Assembly: GCF_030027245.1 (NCBI RefSeq)
Contig: NZ_JASERT010000001.1
Span: 372,001-436,000, forward strand
Length of the DNA: 64,000 nucleotides
DNA from: Asticcacaulis sp. EMRT-3
GTDB taxonomy: Bacteria; Pseudomonadota; Alphaproteobacteria; Caulobacterales; Caulobacteraceae
Reading direction: 5' to 3'
The notes beneath the pieces are model-generated. The model did not search any database and had not been told where the DNA came from. It saw only the letters and a list, made by a program, of their open reading frames with translations. Position numbers and translations under genes: made by a program. This document shows positions 28,380 through 35,760 of this stretch, one piece after another (the first letter of the stretch is position 1; the number at the start of each line of letters is the position of its first letter).

Positions 28380-28597
28380 GTCCGCGCATATAGGGGATTT
28401 AAGGGTCGATGTCAGCCATTAAACGCGCCTTCACGCTCATCATTGAACCATTTTTCACAGTCACTATACCGTTTCACGCCCTGTCGTGGCTACCGGGCAT
28501 TCCGCCGCCTATGCTGACCTCTACGCTTTCAGTTTAGCAGGGTTTGCCCATGTCCAACGCCTTGAACAAGGCTGTTCACGTTGAGCCGAGGGCGGTT

Positions 28598-28882
28598 TCA
28601 CGCGCTCTTTTTGCTGTGGGTGAGTACATATTCGCGTAAGGCAGCGTTGATCCGCGTCTGATAGCCGTCACCGGAGGCCTTGAACCAGGCCACGACATCG
28701 GCATCCAGACGTAAGGAATAAGGTTTCTTGACCGGGCGATAGAACTTGCCGCGCTCGGCCCTGGACCAGTCGCTCACTTCCGGTATGTCATTTGTATCAA
28801 TCGCGTCGTCAGGCATGGCTTCAAGAATTTTCAAATGGTCCAGAAGCTCAGGTGACAGAGTCTCACCGGATCGCGTTTTCAT
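28598..28882 (-). CDS. brnA: BrnA antitoxin
   Basis: 94-residue antitoxin of the BrnT/BrnA type II system. It starts at ATG 28882 (MKTRSGETLSPELL), with AAAGGAAAG upstream. The upstream in-frame extension lies inside brnT. The C-terminal ribbon-helix-helix DNA-binding segment is KKPYSLRLDADVVAWFKASGDGYQTR followed by INAALREYV, read in two blocks. It binds BrnT and the operator in front of the operon. The start overlaps the brnT 3' end by 20 bp, the usual brnTA arrangement. Confidence 0.9.
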   Translation of the reverse strand: MKTRSGETLSPELLDHLKILEAMPDDAIDTNDIPEVSDWSRAERGKFYRPVKKPYSLRLDADVVAWFKASGDGYQTRINAALREYVLTHSKKSA

Positions 28883-29144
28883 AGGCTTTCCTTTCATGCG
28901 GTGTCGCCTTGCGGGCGCTGATGATACGGCCATCTTCGCTATCATTATCGGTATGGAGAACAAACAATAGCAGTGGATGATGCGGCAGGGGACTGCCAAT
29001 TGTACGCCAACGCGCCTCGCCTTCATGCGGATCGGGCTCGGAGAGTTGGAACGGGTCTGTAAACACCTGCACCGCCAATTCAAACGGCACCTTGTGTTTT
29101 ACCAGATTGGCAGCGGCCTTTTTCTCATCCCACGTCCACAGCAA
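28863..29144 (-). CDS. brnT: BrnT toxin (RelE-fold ribonuclease)
   Basis: About 93 residues. Homology to BrnT starts at LWTWDEKKAAANLVKHKVPFELAV and ends RIISARKATPHERKAYENA, containing the family's central and C-terminal Arg/Lys and Glu positions. The best start is TTG 29144, preceded by AGGGGGTG. A frame from TTG 29183 would start within the operator. BrnT is an mRNA-cleaving toxin restrained by BrnA. Located between purQ and purL, suggesting insertion into the purine cluster. Confidence 0.88.
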   Translation of the reverse strand: MLWTWDEKKAAANLVKHKVPFELAVQVFTDPFQLSEPDPHEGEARWRTIGSPLPHHPLLLFVLHTDNDSEDGRIISARKATPHERKAYENAIR

Positions 29145-29159
29145 AAATTCACCCCCTGC

Positions 29160-29199
29160 GTATATACCATACTGTATATACAAAATTGCAAATTGTCAA
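29160..29199 (-). promoter_or_regulatory. brnTA promoter and palindromic operator
   Basis: Minus-strand -35 TTGACA (29199-29194), 17-bp spacer, -10 TACAGT (29176-29171). Two identical GTATATAC palindromes (29174-29181 and 29160-29167), six bases apart, overlap the -10 and the start region. This is the expected layout for autorepression by BrnA and BrnTA complexes. Confidence 0.7.
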
Positions 29200-29255
29200 G
29201 GTAACGGTTCGGCGATCAGGGCAGCCAGACAGTCGGCAGGCCACAGATTCTGCAT

Positions 29256-29291
29256 AAAAAAGCCGCTGTCCCGTGAGGGCAGCGGCTTTTT
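29256..29291 (-). terminator. purQ terminator
   Basis: Inverted repeat AAAAAGCCGCTG / CAGCGGCTTTTT with an inner CCC/GGG pairing around GTGA, followed by T residues on the minus strand. It ends the purC-purS-purQ operon before brnTA. Confidence 0.85.
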
Positions 29292-29309
29292 ATCATCAGA
29301 GATGAACGA

Positions 29310-29987
29310 TCAGGCGCTTTGCAGCACGCCAACCAGACTCCTGAACAGTGGCGCGCCGTCTGCCGAGCCCAGCGCCGGTTCGAACGCCCGGTCGGGGTGG
29401 GGCATCATGCCCAGCACATTGCCCGCTTCATTGACGATACCGGCAATGCCGTTTTGCGAGCCATTGGGGTTTTCGACGTAACGGAAAACCACCTGATCCT
29501 TGTCCTCGATGCGTTTCAGCGTATCGGCGTCGGCGAAGAAGTTCCCATCGGCATTGCCCTGCGTCATCCAGATGGATGCTTGGCTGCCATAGGCTTTGGT
29601 GAAGCGCGTATGGCGGTTCTCGATCTTCAGTTCGATGGGTTTGCAGATATATTTCAGCGCCTCATTACGCAAAAGCGCGCCGGGCAGCAGGCCACTTTCG
29701 CACAGGGTCTGGAAGCCGTTGCAGATGCCTAAGACCGACACGCCGCGCGCGGCCTGCGCCTTCACCGCCGCCATCACCGGCGATTGCGAGGCTATAGCGC
29801 CGCAGCGCAGGTAATCGCCGTAGGAAAAGCCGCCGGGAATGATGATCAGGTCGAGATTGGCGGGCAGGGCGCTCTCTTCGTGCCACACCATATCGACGTG
29901 ACCGCCCACCGTGGTTTCCACCGCCGTCTTGCAGTCGCGGTCGCAATTGGAACCGGGGAAGACGAGAACGGCTGCCTTAAACGTCAT
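29310..29987 (-). CDS. purQ: Phosphoribosylformylglycinamidine synthase subunit PurQ
   Basis: 225-residue class I glutamine amidotransferase subunit that supplies ammonia to PurL. Motifs: [15 protein letters not shown] at the N-terminus, [19 protein letters not shown], the nucleophile [11 protein letters not shown] (C89) and the His/Glu end [15 protein letters not shown]. The start at 29987 is one base from the purS stop; an in-frame ATG upstream lies in purS. Confidence 0.96.
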   Translation of the reverse strand: MTFKAAVLVFPGSNCDRDCKTAVETTVGGHVDMVWHEESALPANLDLIIIPGGFSYGDYLRCGAIASQSPVMAAVKAQAARGVSVLGICNGFQTLCESGLLPGALLRNEALKYICKPIELKIENRHTRFTKAYGSQASIWMTQGNADGNFFADADTLKRIEDKDQVVFRYVENPNGSQNGIAGIVNEAGNVLGMMPHPDRAFEPALGSADGAPLFRSLVGVLQSA

Positions 29988-29988
29988 G

Positions 29989-30228
29989 TTACGCGACCTC
30001 AACCTTGTAGGATTCGATGACCGTATTGGCCAGCAGCTTTTCACACATGGCTTTCAGCTCGGTTCTGGCTGCGTCCTCAGAATCGGCGGCCAGATCGAAT
30101 TCCAGCACCTTGCCGACGCGGACATTGGCGACGCTGTCCCAGCCCAGGCCATGCAGCGCGTTTTCAACGGCCTTGCCCTGCACATCCAGAACGCCGGGCT
30201 TCAGGAAAACGTGAACTTTTGCTTTCAT
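29989..30228 (-). CDS. purS: Phosphoribosylformylglycinamidine synthase subunit PurS
   Basis: 79 residues ([21 protein letters not shown], then [22 protein letters not shown]), matching the small bridging subunit of the FGAM synthase complex. ATG 30228 gives the usual family start. TTG 30234, two codons earlier, is better spaced from the upstream AGGGGG and is an alternative. The leader contains a 15-bp copy of the purC 3' end. Confidence 0.95.
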   Translation of the reverse strand: MKAKVHVFLKPGVLDVQGKAVENALHGLGWDSVANVRVGKVLEFDLAADSEDAARTELKAMCEKLLANTVIESYKVEVA

Positions 30229-30239
30229 TGTCAATTCAT

Positions 30240-30307
30240 GCCCCCTTCAATCACCCATTTTGTTTTTTTCATGATTGAACGGGTCACTGCGCGCCCCCTT
30301 CAATCAC
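30240..30307. repeat. 15-bp direct repeat: purC tail copied into the purS leader
   Basis: GCCCCCTTCAATCAC occurs at 30240-30254 and again at 30293-30307. The latter encodes VIEGG near the end of purC, and the former supplies the AGGGGG upstream of purS. Confidence 0.8.
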
Positions 30308-31042
30308 TCGGGGCATATCGCCCATGATGCCGAGACGCTTGGCGACCTCGGTGTAGCTCTCGATCACATTGCCCATGTCGCGGCGGAAGCGATCCTTGTC
30401 GAGCTTTTCATTGGTGGTGGAATCCCACAGGCGACACGAATCGGGGCTGATTTCGTCGGCCAGGATGACGCGCGAGAACTCGCCCTCGAACAGGCGGCCA
30501 TATTCGATCTTGAAATCGACCAGCGTAATGCCGACGGCGGCGAACATGCCCGACAGGAAATCGTTGACGCGCAGGGTGGTGGCCAGAATATCGTCGATCT
30601 CCTGGGTATTGGCCCAGTTGAACGCCGTGATGTGCTCTTCGGTAATCATCGGATCATTGAGCGCGTCGTTCTTATAGTAGAATTCGACGATCGAGCGCGG
30701 CAAGGCTTGCCCTTCCGGCAGGCCGAAACGCTTGGCCATTGAGCCCGCCACCACATTGCGGCACACAACTTCGAGCGGAATGATCTCGACTTCGCGGATC
30801 AGTTGCTCGCGCAGGTTCAGGCGCTTGATGAAGTGGTTCTGCACGCCGATATTGGTCAGCTTGGTCATGACGAATTCGGAAATGCGGTTATTGATGACGC
30901 CCTTGCCTTCAAGCTGCGCCTTCTTTTCGCCGTTGAAGGCGGTGGCGTCGTCCTTGAAATACTGCACCAGCGTGCCGGGCTCAGGGCCTTCGTAAAGGAT
31001 CTTGGCCTTGCCTTCGTAAATCTTCTTGCGGCGGGTGGTCAT
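30284..31042 (-). CDS. purC: SAICAR synthase (PurC)
   Basis: Phosphoribosylaminoimidazole-succinocarboxamide synthase, 252 residues. Motifs: [55 protein letters not shown] in two blocks, [13 protein letters not shown] and [14 protein letters not shown]. First gene of purC-purS-purQ, divergent from the DUF1476 gene. Confidence 0.97.
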   Translation of the reverse strand: MTTRRKKIYEGKAKILYEGPEPGTLVQYFKDDATAFNGEKKAQLEGKGVINNRISEFVMTKLTNIGVQNHFIKRLNLREQLIREVEIIPLEVVCRNVVAGSMAKRFGLPEGQALPRSIVEFYYKNDALNDPMITEEHITAFNWANTQEIDDILATTLRVNDFLSGMFAAVGITLVDFKIEYGRLFEGEFSRVILADEISPDSCRLWDSTTNEKLDKDRFRRDMGNVIESYTEVAKRLGIMGDMPRVIEGGAQ

Positions 31043-31294
31043 GAACTTATGTCCCGAAATGAGCTTCCGGCAGGGCGCGAGGGGCGCGCAGGGCGAAGGG
31101 AAGCGTGGGTTTGCAGGCTCGCACCGGCAGATGATGCGCGTTGCCGCCGCAAATATACAAAATCATATGAAAAGTACAGTGCGCGTGTCCGACAAATCGT
31201 GCCGCTCATGGCTTTTTTGCCGCAAGGCTGAGCCGCCTGCCGGTATGTCAAGAAAACGGCGTATAAAGAACGGTTCCGGTTGCCTAAATCGCCA

Positions 31295-31330
31295 AGGAGA
31301 ATTACAACTAAACCTCCAAGAGGTTCTCCT
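31295..31330 (+). promoter_or_regulatory. Leader hairpin before the DUF1476 gene
   Basis: AGGAGAA (31295-31301) can pair with TTCTCCT (31324-31330) and AACCTC with GAGGTT (31311-31325). The structure would bury the GAGG that serves ATG 31334. A control role is possible but untested. Confidence 0.35.
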
Positions 31331-31333
31331 GAC

Positions 31334-31660
31334 ATGTCATTACCAAACGAGCAGTCATCCAGTTTTCAAGCTTCCGATCCCCTGACTGATGCCCTGGACG
31401 CTCAGGAATTTCAGGCTGCGGCCCTGCGCAATCGCATGATGGCCTTATGGGCCGCCGAAAAAATGGGCCTGAACGGCGCTTCCAGCGAATCCTATGCCGA
31501 GGCCGTGGTGCGGGCGGGCGGCGAACAGCCCTCCGAAGAGGACGTGATTCGCAAGGTGCTGGGCGATCTGACCGCATCAAACTTGCGCGTGCGCGAATCC
31601 GAAGTGCGCAGCAAGGCTGAGGAGTTTCTGGCTCAGGCGCGCGCCTCTTTGAAAGATTAG
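31334..31660 (+). CDS. DUF1476-family protein (F1-ATPase inhibitor zeta-like)
   Basis: 108 residues. The core reads AAALRNRMMALWAAEKMGLNG, SESYAEAVVRAG, EEDVIRKVLGDLTASNLRV and a C-terminal RSKAEEFLAQA. This is the alphaproteobacterial DUF1476 fold of the F1F0-ATPase zeta subunit. The N-terminus (MSLPNEQSSSFQASDPLTDAL) lacks the family's usual TTFDDREKAFE inhibitory segment, so ATPase inhibition is doubtful. ATG 31334 is chosen as the only start fitting the family length. Confidence 0.8.
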   Translation: MSLPNEQSSSFQASDPLTDALDAQEFQAAALRNRMMALWAAEKMGLNGASSESYAEAVVRAGGEQPSEEDVIRKVLGDLTASNLRVRESEVRSKAEEFLAQARASLKD

Positions 31661-31664
31661 ACGG

Positions 31665-31877
31665 ATGAAGGGCGCGATATGCTGTCTGGTGCTGATGGGC
31701 GGACTGGCTCTCTTATCGGCCTGCGCCACCACCCGGCCGGAACTTGATCCCCTGCCGACGCAATCCATCGACGCCCCGCCGCCACCGCCACCGGGTGAAG
31801 CTCCGGTCAAGACTACAGGCACCTTGCCGACCCAGCCTATCGACGCGCCGCCACCGCCGCCGCCTGCCTCTAATTAA
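31665..31877 (+). CDS. Small proline-rich lipoprotein
   Basis: 70 residues. Signal peptide with lipobox LLSAC (Cys at about 20) predicts lipidation. The mature part is two near-identical units, LPTQSIDAPPPPPP and LPTQPIDAPPPPPP. It begins 4 bp after the DUF1476 stop and its stop overlaps the convergent oxygenase gene. Function unknown; possibly a short envelope spacer. Confidence 0.7.
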   Translation: MKGAICCLVLMGGLALLSACATTRPELDPLPTQSIDAPPPPPPGEAPVKTTGTLPTQPIDAPPPPPPASN

Positions 31878-32554
31878 GCAAATCGTCCACTGATGGAAAA
31901 ACGCGGGCCGCCAGCATAGGGGGCCACGCTGGCAATCGAGCGCGGCTGGTCGCCAGCATAAAGCGCCAGATCGTTCATGCGCGGCATGATGCCGCCTTCG
32001 ATGTCGCCTGACGGGGCATGAAACAGCACCTGACCGCCCCAGTCGGAGCGCCAGCCTTGCGTGAAATTCCATTCAAAACACAGGCGCGCCGAAGCATCGG
32101 TATGGCGCGTGAAGAAGTCACCATTGCGATAACAGACCGCTTCAAGCTGGGTGAGGACAAGCCCGGACAGGCCGGTCAACTGGCCGCAAAACTGCGCGAA
32201 GGCGTCCGATTTCAACAGATCGCTCACATCGCGCAAACCCGGTTCGGTGTGGCTCATCAGGTCGAGGCCGAGGCGCAAATAAGCAAGGCCGGTCTGGGCG
32301 CGGGTGGCGGCGTCCTGCAAACGGGTCTGGATAATGTCGGGCGACAACATGTCGAGTTCGTGACGCGACAGAACTTCGGGACGGCCTTCGGCGCTGACCA
32401 GTTGCAATTCCCACGGCGTCTGGCGTTCCAGCGTCTGGTGTACAGCCAGGGCATCGGCCTCAGCCAGCGCGCCTTCGAGACGGACGCGGCCCTTGCCGGC
32501 AAAACGGCTGACATAGCCGTCGAAATCGAACTCAGTATTGAGGGCAAAAGGCAT
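31874..32554 (-). CDS. 2OG-Fe(II) oxygenase-like protein lacking the distal His
   Basis: 226 residues from ATG 32554. The double-stranded beta-helix region has FTRHTDASARLCFEWNFTQ with the proximal HxD, then WGGQVLFHAPSG. The C-terminus RSIASVAPYAGGPRFSISGRF aligns with the usual HxVxPV...R segment, but the iron-binding His position reads Ala (IASVAP). The 2OG-binding Arg is kept. The substrate is unknown; relatives include prolyl-hydroxylase-like enzymes. Convergent with the lipoprotein gene by 4 bp. Confidence 0.75.
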   Translation of the reverse strand: MPFALNTEFDFDGYVSRFAGKGRVRLEGALAEADALAVHQTLERQTPWELQLVSAEGRPEVLSRHELDMLSPDIIQTRLQDAATRAQTGLAYLRLGLDLMSHTEPGLRDVSDLLKSDAFAQFCGQLTGLSGLVLTQLEAVCYRNGDFFTRHTDASARLCFEWNFTQGWRSDWGGQVLFHAPSGDIEGGIMPRMNDLALYAGDQPRSIASVAPYAGGPRFSISGRFA

Positions 32555-32578
32555 GGTTCGCGTCCCGAAAAAGGAAAC

Positions 32579-32668
32579 AAGAACCCCCACCATCATCCTA
32601 TACCTCCCCACCTCTGGTGGGGAGGGGGACCGCGCCCAGTCTTCATGGGCGTGGTGGTGGGGGTTCTT
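32579..32668. repeat. GC-rich palindromic element
   Basis: Ends AAGAACCCCCACCA and TGGTGGGGGTTCTT, with an inner CCTCCCCACC / GGTGGGGAGG hairpin. The same end sequences bound the element at 56817-56982. It lies between purB and the oxygenase gene and may act as a terminator for purB. Confidence 0.75.
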
Positions 32669-32677
32669 ACTTAAAAA

Positions 32678-33982
32678 TTACGCGCCAAACACCCGTGCGA
32701 AAATCGTATCGACGTGCTTGGTGTGGTAGTCGAGGTTGAAGAAGGGCTCAAGCTGTTCGCGGGTGAAGAACTTCGACACGTCTTCGTCGGCGGCCAGGAA
32801 GTCGAGGAAATTGCCCTCGCCGCGCCACACCTTCATGGCATTGCGCTGCACGGCGGAATAGCTGTCCTCGCGCGACATGCCCTTTTGCGTCATGGCCAGC
32901 ATGACGCGCTGGCTATGCACCAGACCGCCGAGACGGTCGATATTCTTCTGCATATTGTCCGGATAGATGAGCAGATTGTCGATTACGCCCGCCAGACGGC
33001 GCAGGGCGAAATCGAGATGGACGGTGGCGTCGGGCGCGATGCCGCGTTCGACGGACGAGTGCGAAATGTCGCGCTCATGCCACAGGGCCACGTCTTCCAT
33101 CGCGGGCACAACAGCCGAGCGCACAAGGCGGGCGAGGCCGGTCAGGTTTTCGGTCAGCACCGGATTGCGCTTGTGCGGCATGGCCGACGAGCCTTTTTGC
33201 CCCGCCGAGAAAAATTCCTCGACCTCCAGCACTTCGGTGCGTTGCAGATGGCGGATTTCTGTCGCCAGACGCTCGATGCTCGACGCCACCACGCCCAGAG
33301 CGGCGAAGAAGGCGGCATGGCGGTCGCGCGGGATCACCTGAGTCGAGACGGGCTCGACGGCCAGCCCCATCTTGTCGGCCACATAGGCTTCGACTTCGGG
33401 CGAGACATTGGCAAAGGTGCCGACCGCGCCGGAAATAGCGCAGGTGCTGATTTCTTCGCGTGCCGTGACCAGACGTTTACGGGCGCGGGTGAACTCGGCG
33501 TAATAGCCCGCCAGTTTCAAGCCAAACGTCACCGGCTCGGCATGGATGCCGTGCGAACGCCCGACCATCGGGGTGAATTTATGTTCGAGCGCGCGTTTTT
33601 TCAGGGCGGCCAGCAGCAGATCGACATCCTCGATCAGCAGGTCGCTGGAGCGCTGGAGCTGGACGGCGAAGCAGGTGTCGAGTACGTCCGATGAGGTCAT
33701 GCCCTGATGCAGGAAGCGCGCTTCGGGGCCGACGATTTCGGACACATGGGTCAGGAAGGCGATGACATCGTGCTTGACCGTGCGTTCGATCTCGTCGATC
33801 CGGTCGGCGTCGAATTCGGCGTCCTTGCCCTTTTCCCAAAGGGTTTCAGCGGCTTCTTTGGGGATGACGCCCAGTTCGGCCATCTTGGTCGCGGCATGGG
33901 CCTCGATCTCGAACCATATCCTGTATTTCATCGCCGCGTCCCAGATGGCGGCGGCTTCTTTACGGGCGTAACGGGCGATCAT
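32678..33982 (-). CDS. purB: Adenylosuccinate lyase
   Basis: 434 residues. Cleaves SAICAR to AICAR and adenylosuccinate to AMP. Motifs: MTSSDVLDTC, GRSHGIHAEPVTFGLK, ISGAVGTFANV and the fumarase-superfamily signature GSSAMPHKRNPVL. WHERDISHSSVERG follows. Monocistronic, close to but not in the purC operon; it uses the product of PurC. Confidence 0.97.
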   Translation of the reverse strand: MIARYARKEAAAIWDAAMKYRIWFEIEAHAATKMAELGVIPKEAAETLWEKGKDAEFDADRIDEIERTVKHDVIAFLTHVSEIVGPEARFLHQGMTSSDVLDTCFAVQLQRSSDLLIEDVDLLLAALKKRALEHKFTPMVGRSHGIHAEPVTFGLKLAGYYAEFTRARKRLVTAREEISTCAISGAVGTFANVSPEVEAYVADKMGLAVEPVSTQVIPRDRHAAFFAALGVVASSIERLATEIRHLQRTEVLEVEEFFSAGQKGSSAMPHKRNPVLTENLTGLARLVRSAVVPAMEDVALWHERDISHSSVERGIAPDATVHLDFALRRLAGVIDNLLIYPDNMQKNIDRLGGLVHSQRVMLAMTQKGMSREDSYSAVQRNAMKVWRGEGNFLDFLAADEDVSKFFTREQLEPFFNLDYHTKHVDTIFARVFGA

Positions 33983-34194
33983 GACGGGATACCTTTAGAC
34001 AGTGACGGGAGGTTTGCGCTGGCAATGGAAAGTGCGGGCCGCAATGTCAAGCTTAAAAGACGCCGCCTCTTGCCGCGCGGCCTGTGTGGATATGGTTAAT
34101 TTACCCGTTTCAGGTGTGAAGGCTTGGCTAAAAGGTTTATAAAGGGTTAATTTTACGCGATCCGTTCGTTTCCAAAAGCCTGAGGTTTCCTGTC

Positions 34195-35514
34195 GTGCAA
34201 AAGCTGTTTCTGAATTCCCGAAAGCTGTTTCTGGAATCTAATGTCGCTGTGATCGCCCTGATGGGGCTGAGCCTTGGCTTGCCCGCCAGCGCCCATGATC
34301 GTCATGACCGTCCGGTCGTGGTGCCGATGTCGGCGGATTTCACGCAAAGCTCGCAGGTCACGGCGCGCCAGACGGTGCAGGTGGTGCAGACCGGTTCGTC
34401 GTCGGCGGGCATGGATGGCGAAGGCGATGCCCAGGTATGGGCGCAGGGCACGCCGGTCGTCGATTGCCCCGATGGCCCGACCAACTCGGATAACTGGCAC
34501 GCCATTCCGGCCGATCTGCGCAAGATCGCCGTGCCGGGCCAATGCTATTCTCGCCTTTTGATCGCGCCTCAGGTCGAGAACTTCCGCGAGCACGTGCTGG
34601 TGGCCGAAGCCCATACTGAAACCCGCACCGTGCCGGAAGTGTCGCGCATGGTCGATAGAGACGTGGTGGTGCAGCCCGAACATACGGTGCGCCGCCTTGT
34701 ACCTGCCGTCACCCATACCGAAATGGTCACCGAGGTGATCACTCCGGCCAGCGAACACGATGAGCGCATTCCAGCGCAATACGAAACCCGCACTGAGCAT
34801 GTGATGGTCAAGGCGGCCCGCCGGGAATGGACGCGCGCCCCCGGCATCCCGACAGGCGCGGCCCTGGTGACGCCCGATGATCACCAGCCGGTGGCCTATA
34901 GCCGTGACGGCACGCTGCAATGGCCGGGCAAGGACGGTTACGATTCGCAGTCCGTGCCGGTCGATGGCCAGACCGCCGATTATCTGGCGCAGGGCTCGGC
35001 TCAGGACATCTGGTGCCTGAACCAGACGCAAGGCGAATATGCCGACCGTCGGACGCGCGTCGAGGTGTCGCCGGAATCGGTGCGCCATGTCGTGGTGCCC
35101 GCTGTCACCCGTCAGGTCGAACACGTCGTGGTCGATGTGCCAGAACATCAGATCGAGGAGGTGGTGCCGGCTGTGGTCGAGCATCGTCAGGTGCGCGAAG
35201 TGGTGACGCCTGAGCATACGGAATCCTATGAGGTGCCGGCTGTTTACCGCGATGTTGATCGCCAGCGCGTGGTGGGCCAGCCGAAAACGGTATGGCGCGA
35301 AGTGCTGTGCTCGAAGAATGCCACGCCGCAGGTGGTGATGGCCATTCAGCGCGCTTTGGCGGCCAGGGGCTATCAGCCGGGCGCCATCGATGGTCATCTC
35401 GGTTCGCAAACCGTCTCGGCCATGCAGAAATTCCAGGCCGACAGCGGTCTGCCGCAGGGCCAGGTGTCGGTGGAAGCCGTGCAGGCGCTGGGTATCGACC
35501 TTCGCCACCGTTAA
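34195..35514 (+). CDS. Secreted repeat protein with C-terminal peptidoglycan-binding domain
   Basis: 439 residues from GTG 34195, GAGG nine bases upstream. Signal peptide to about residue 34 (ALMGLSLGLPASA). Two long arrays of a Val/Pro/Glu/Arg-rich repeat (VPEVSRMVDRDVVVQPEHTV, VPAVTHTEMVTEVITP, VPAVTRQVEHVVVDVPEHQI, VPAVVEHRQVREVVTPEH) flank a middle segment. Cys are sparse. The C-terminal PG_binding_1 domain is MAIQRALAARGYQPGAIDGH, then LGSQTVSAMQKFQADSGLPQ. Probably a periplasmic or cell-wall structural protein; the repeats resemble those of related alphaproteobacterial PG-binding proteins. Confidence 0.82.
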   Translation: MQKLFLNSRKLFLESNVAVIALMGLSLGLPASAHDRHDRPVVVPMSADFTQSSQVTARQTVQVVQTGSSSAGMDGEGDAQVWAQGTPVVDCPDGPTNSDNWHAIPADLRKIAVPGQCYSRLLIAPQVENFREHVLVAEAHTETRTVPEVSRMVDRDVVVQPEHTVRRLVPAVTHTEMVTEVITPASEHDERIPAQYETRTEHVMVKAARREWTRAPGIPTGAALVTPDDHQPVAYSRDGTLQWPGKDGYDSQSVPVDGQTADYLAQGSAQDIWCLNQTQGEYADRRTRVEVSPESVRHVVVPAVTRQVEHVVVDVPEHQIEEVVPAVVEHRQVREVVTPEHTESYEVPAVYRDVDRQRVVGQPKTVWREVLCSKNATPQVVMAIQRALAARGYQPGAIDGHLGSQTVSAMQKFQADSGLPQGQVSVEAVQALGIDLRHR

Positions 35515-35533
35515 ATCATACAAATATGCGATG

Positions 35534-35564
35534 ACGGCGCGTTTTGGGCTTCAAAACGCGCCGT
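35534..35564 (+). terminator. Terminator after the peptidoglycan-binding gene
   Basis: 13-bp stem ACGGCGCGTTTTG / CAAAACGCGCCGT with a GGCTT loop; the U tract is short, so it may be weak. Confidence 0.6.
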
Positions 35565-35577
35565 TTCCATGTCTAAT

Positions 35578-35722
35578 ATCAACTTGCACAGGCCGGAGGC
35601 CTATTTTTGTGCAAGTTGGTATTAGCATTTTTGTAGCTCAGACGCCGCGTGGCTCCTCGCATATGCTCGGGCGCGCAGTCGCGCTTGCCAGGTTGCGATA
35701 ATCGCAGTCATCGCAACCTGGA
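35578..35722. repeat. Two adjacent dispersed palindromes
   Basis: 35580-35621 pairs CAACTTGCACA with TGTGCAAGTTG. 35635-35722 is copy 2 of the repeat at 24291, ending CCAGGTTGCGAT ... ATCGCAACCTGG. The region separates the PG-binding gene from the GH2 gene and holds no ORF. Confidence 0.7.
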
Positions 35723-35760
35723 ATAACTCCCGACAAAATACATATAACAGGAGCAGGGGC

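Noticed and set aside
34153..35523. 456-codon minus-strand frame
   Set aside because: Mirror frame of the Val/Pro repeat protein; His/Arg-rich and without a ribosome-binding site.
35629..35650. Possible tRNA-like start (TTGTAGCTCAGAC)
   Set aside because: No acceptor stem, anticodon arm or T-loop can be formed downstream; it is part of the dispersed repeat.
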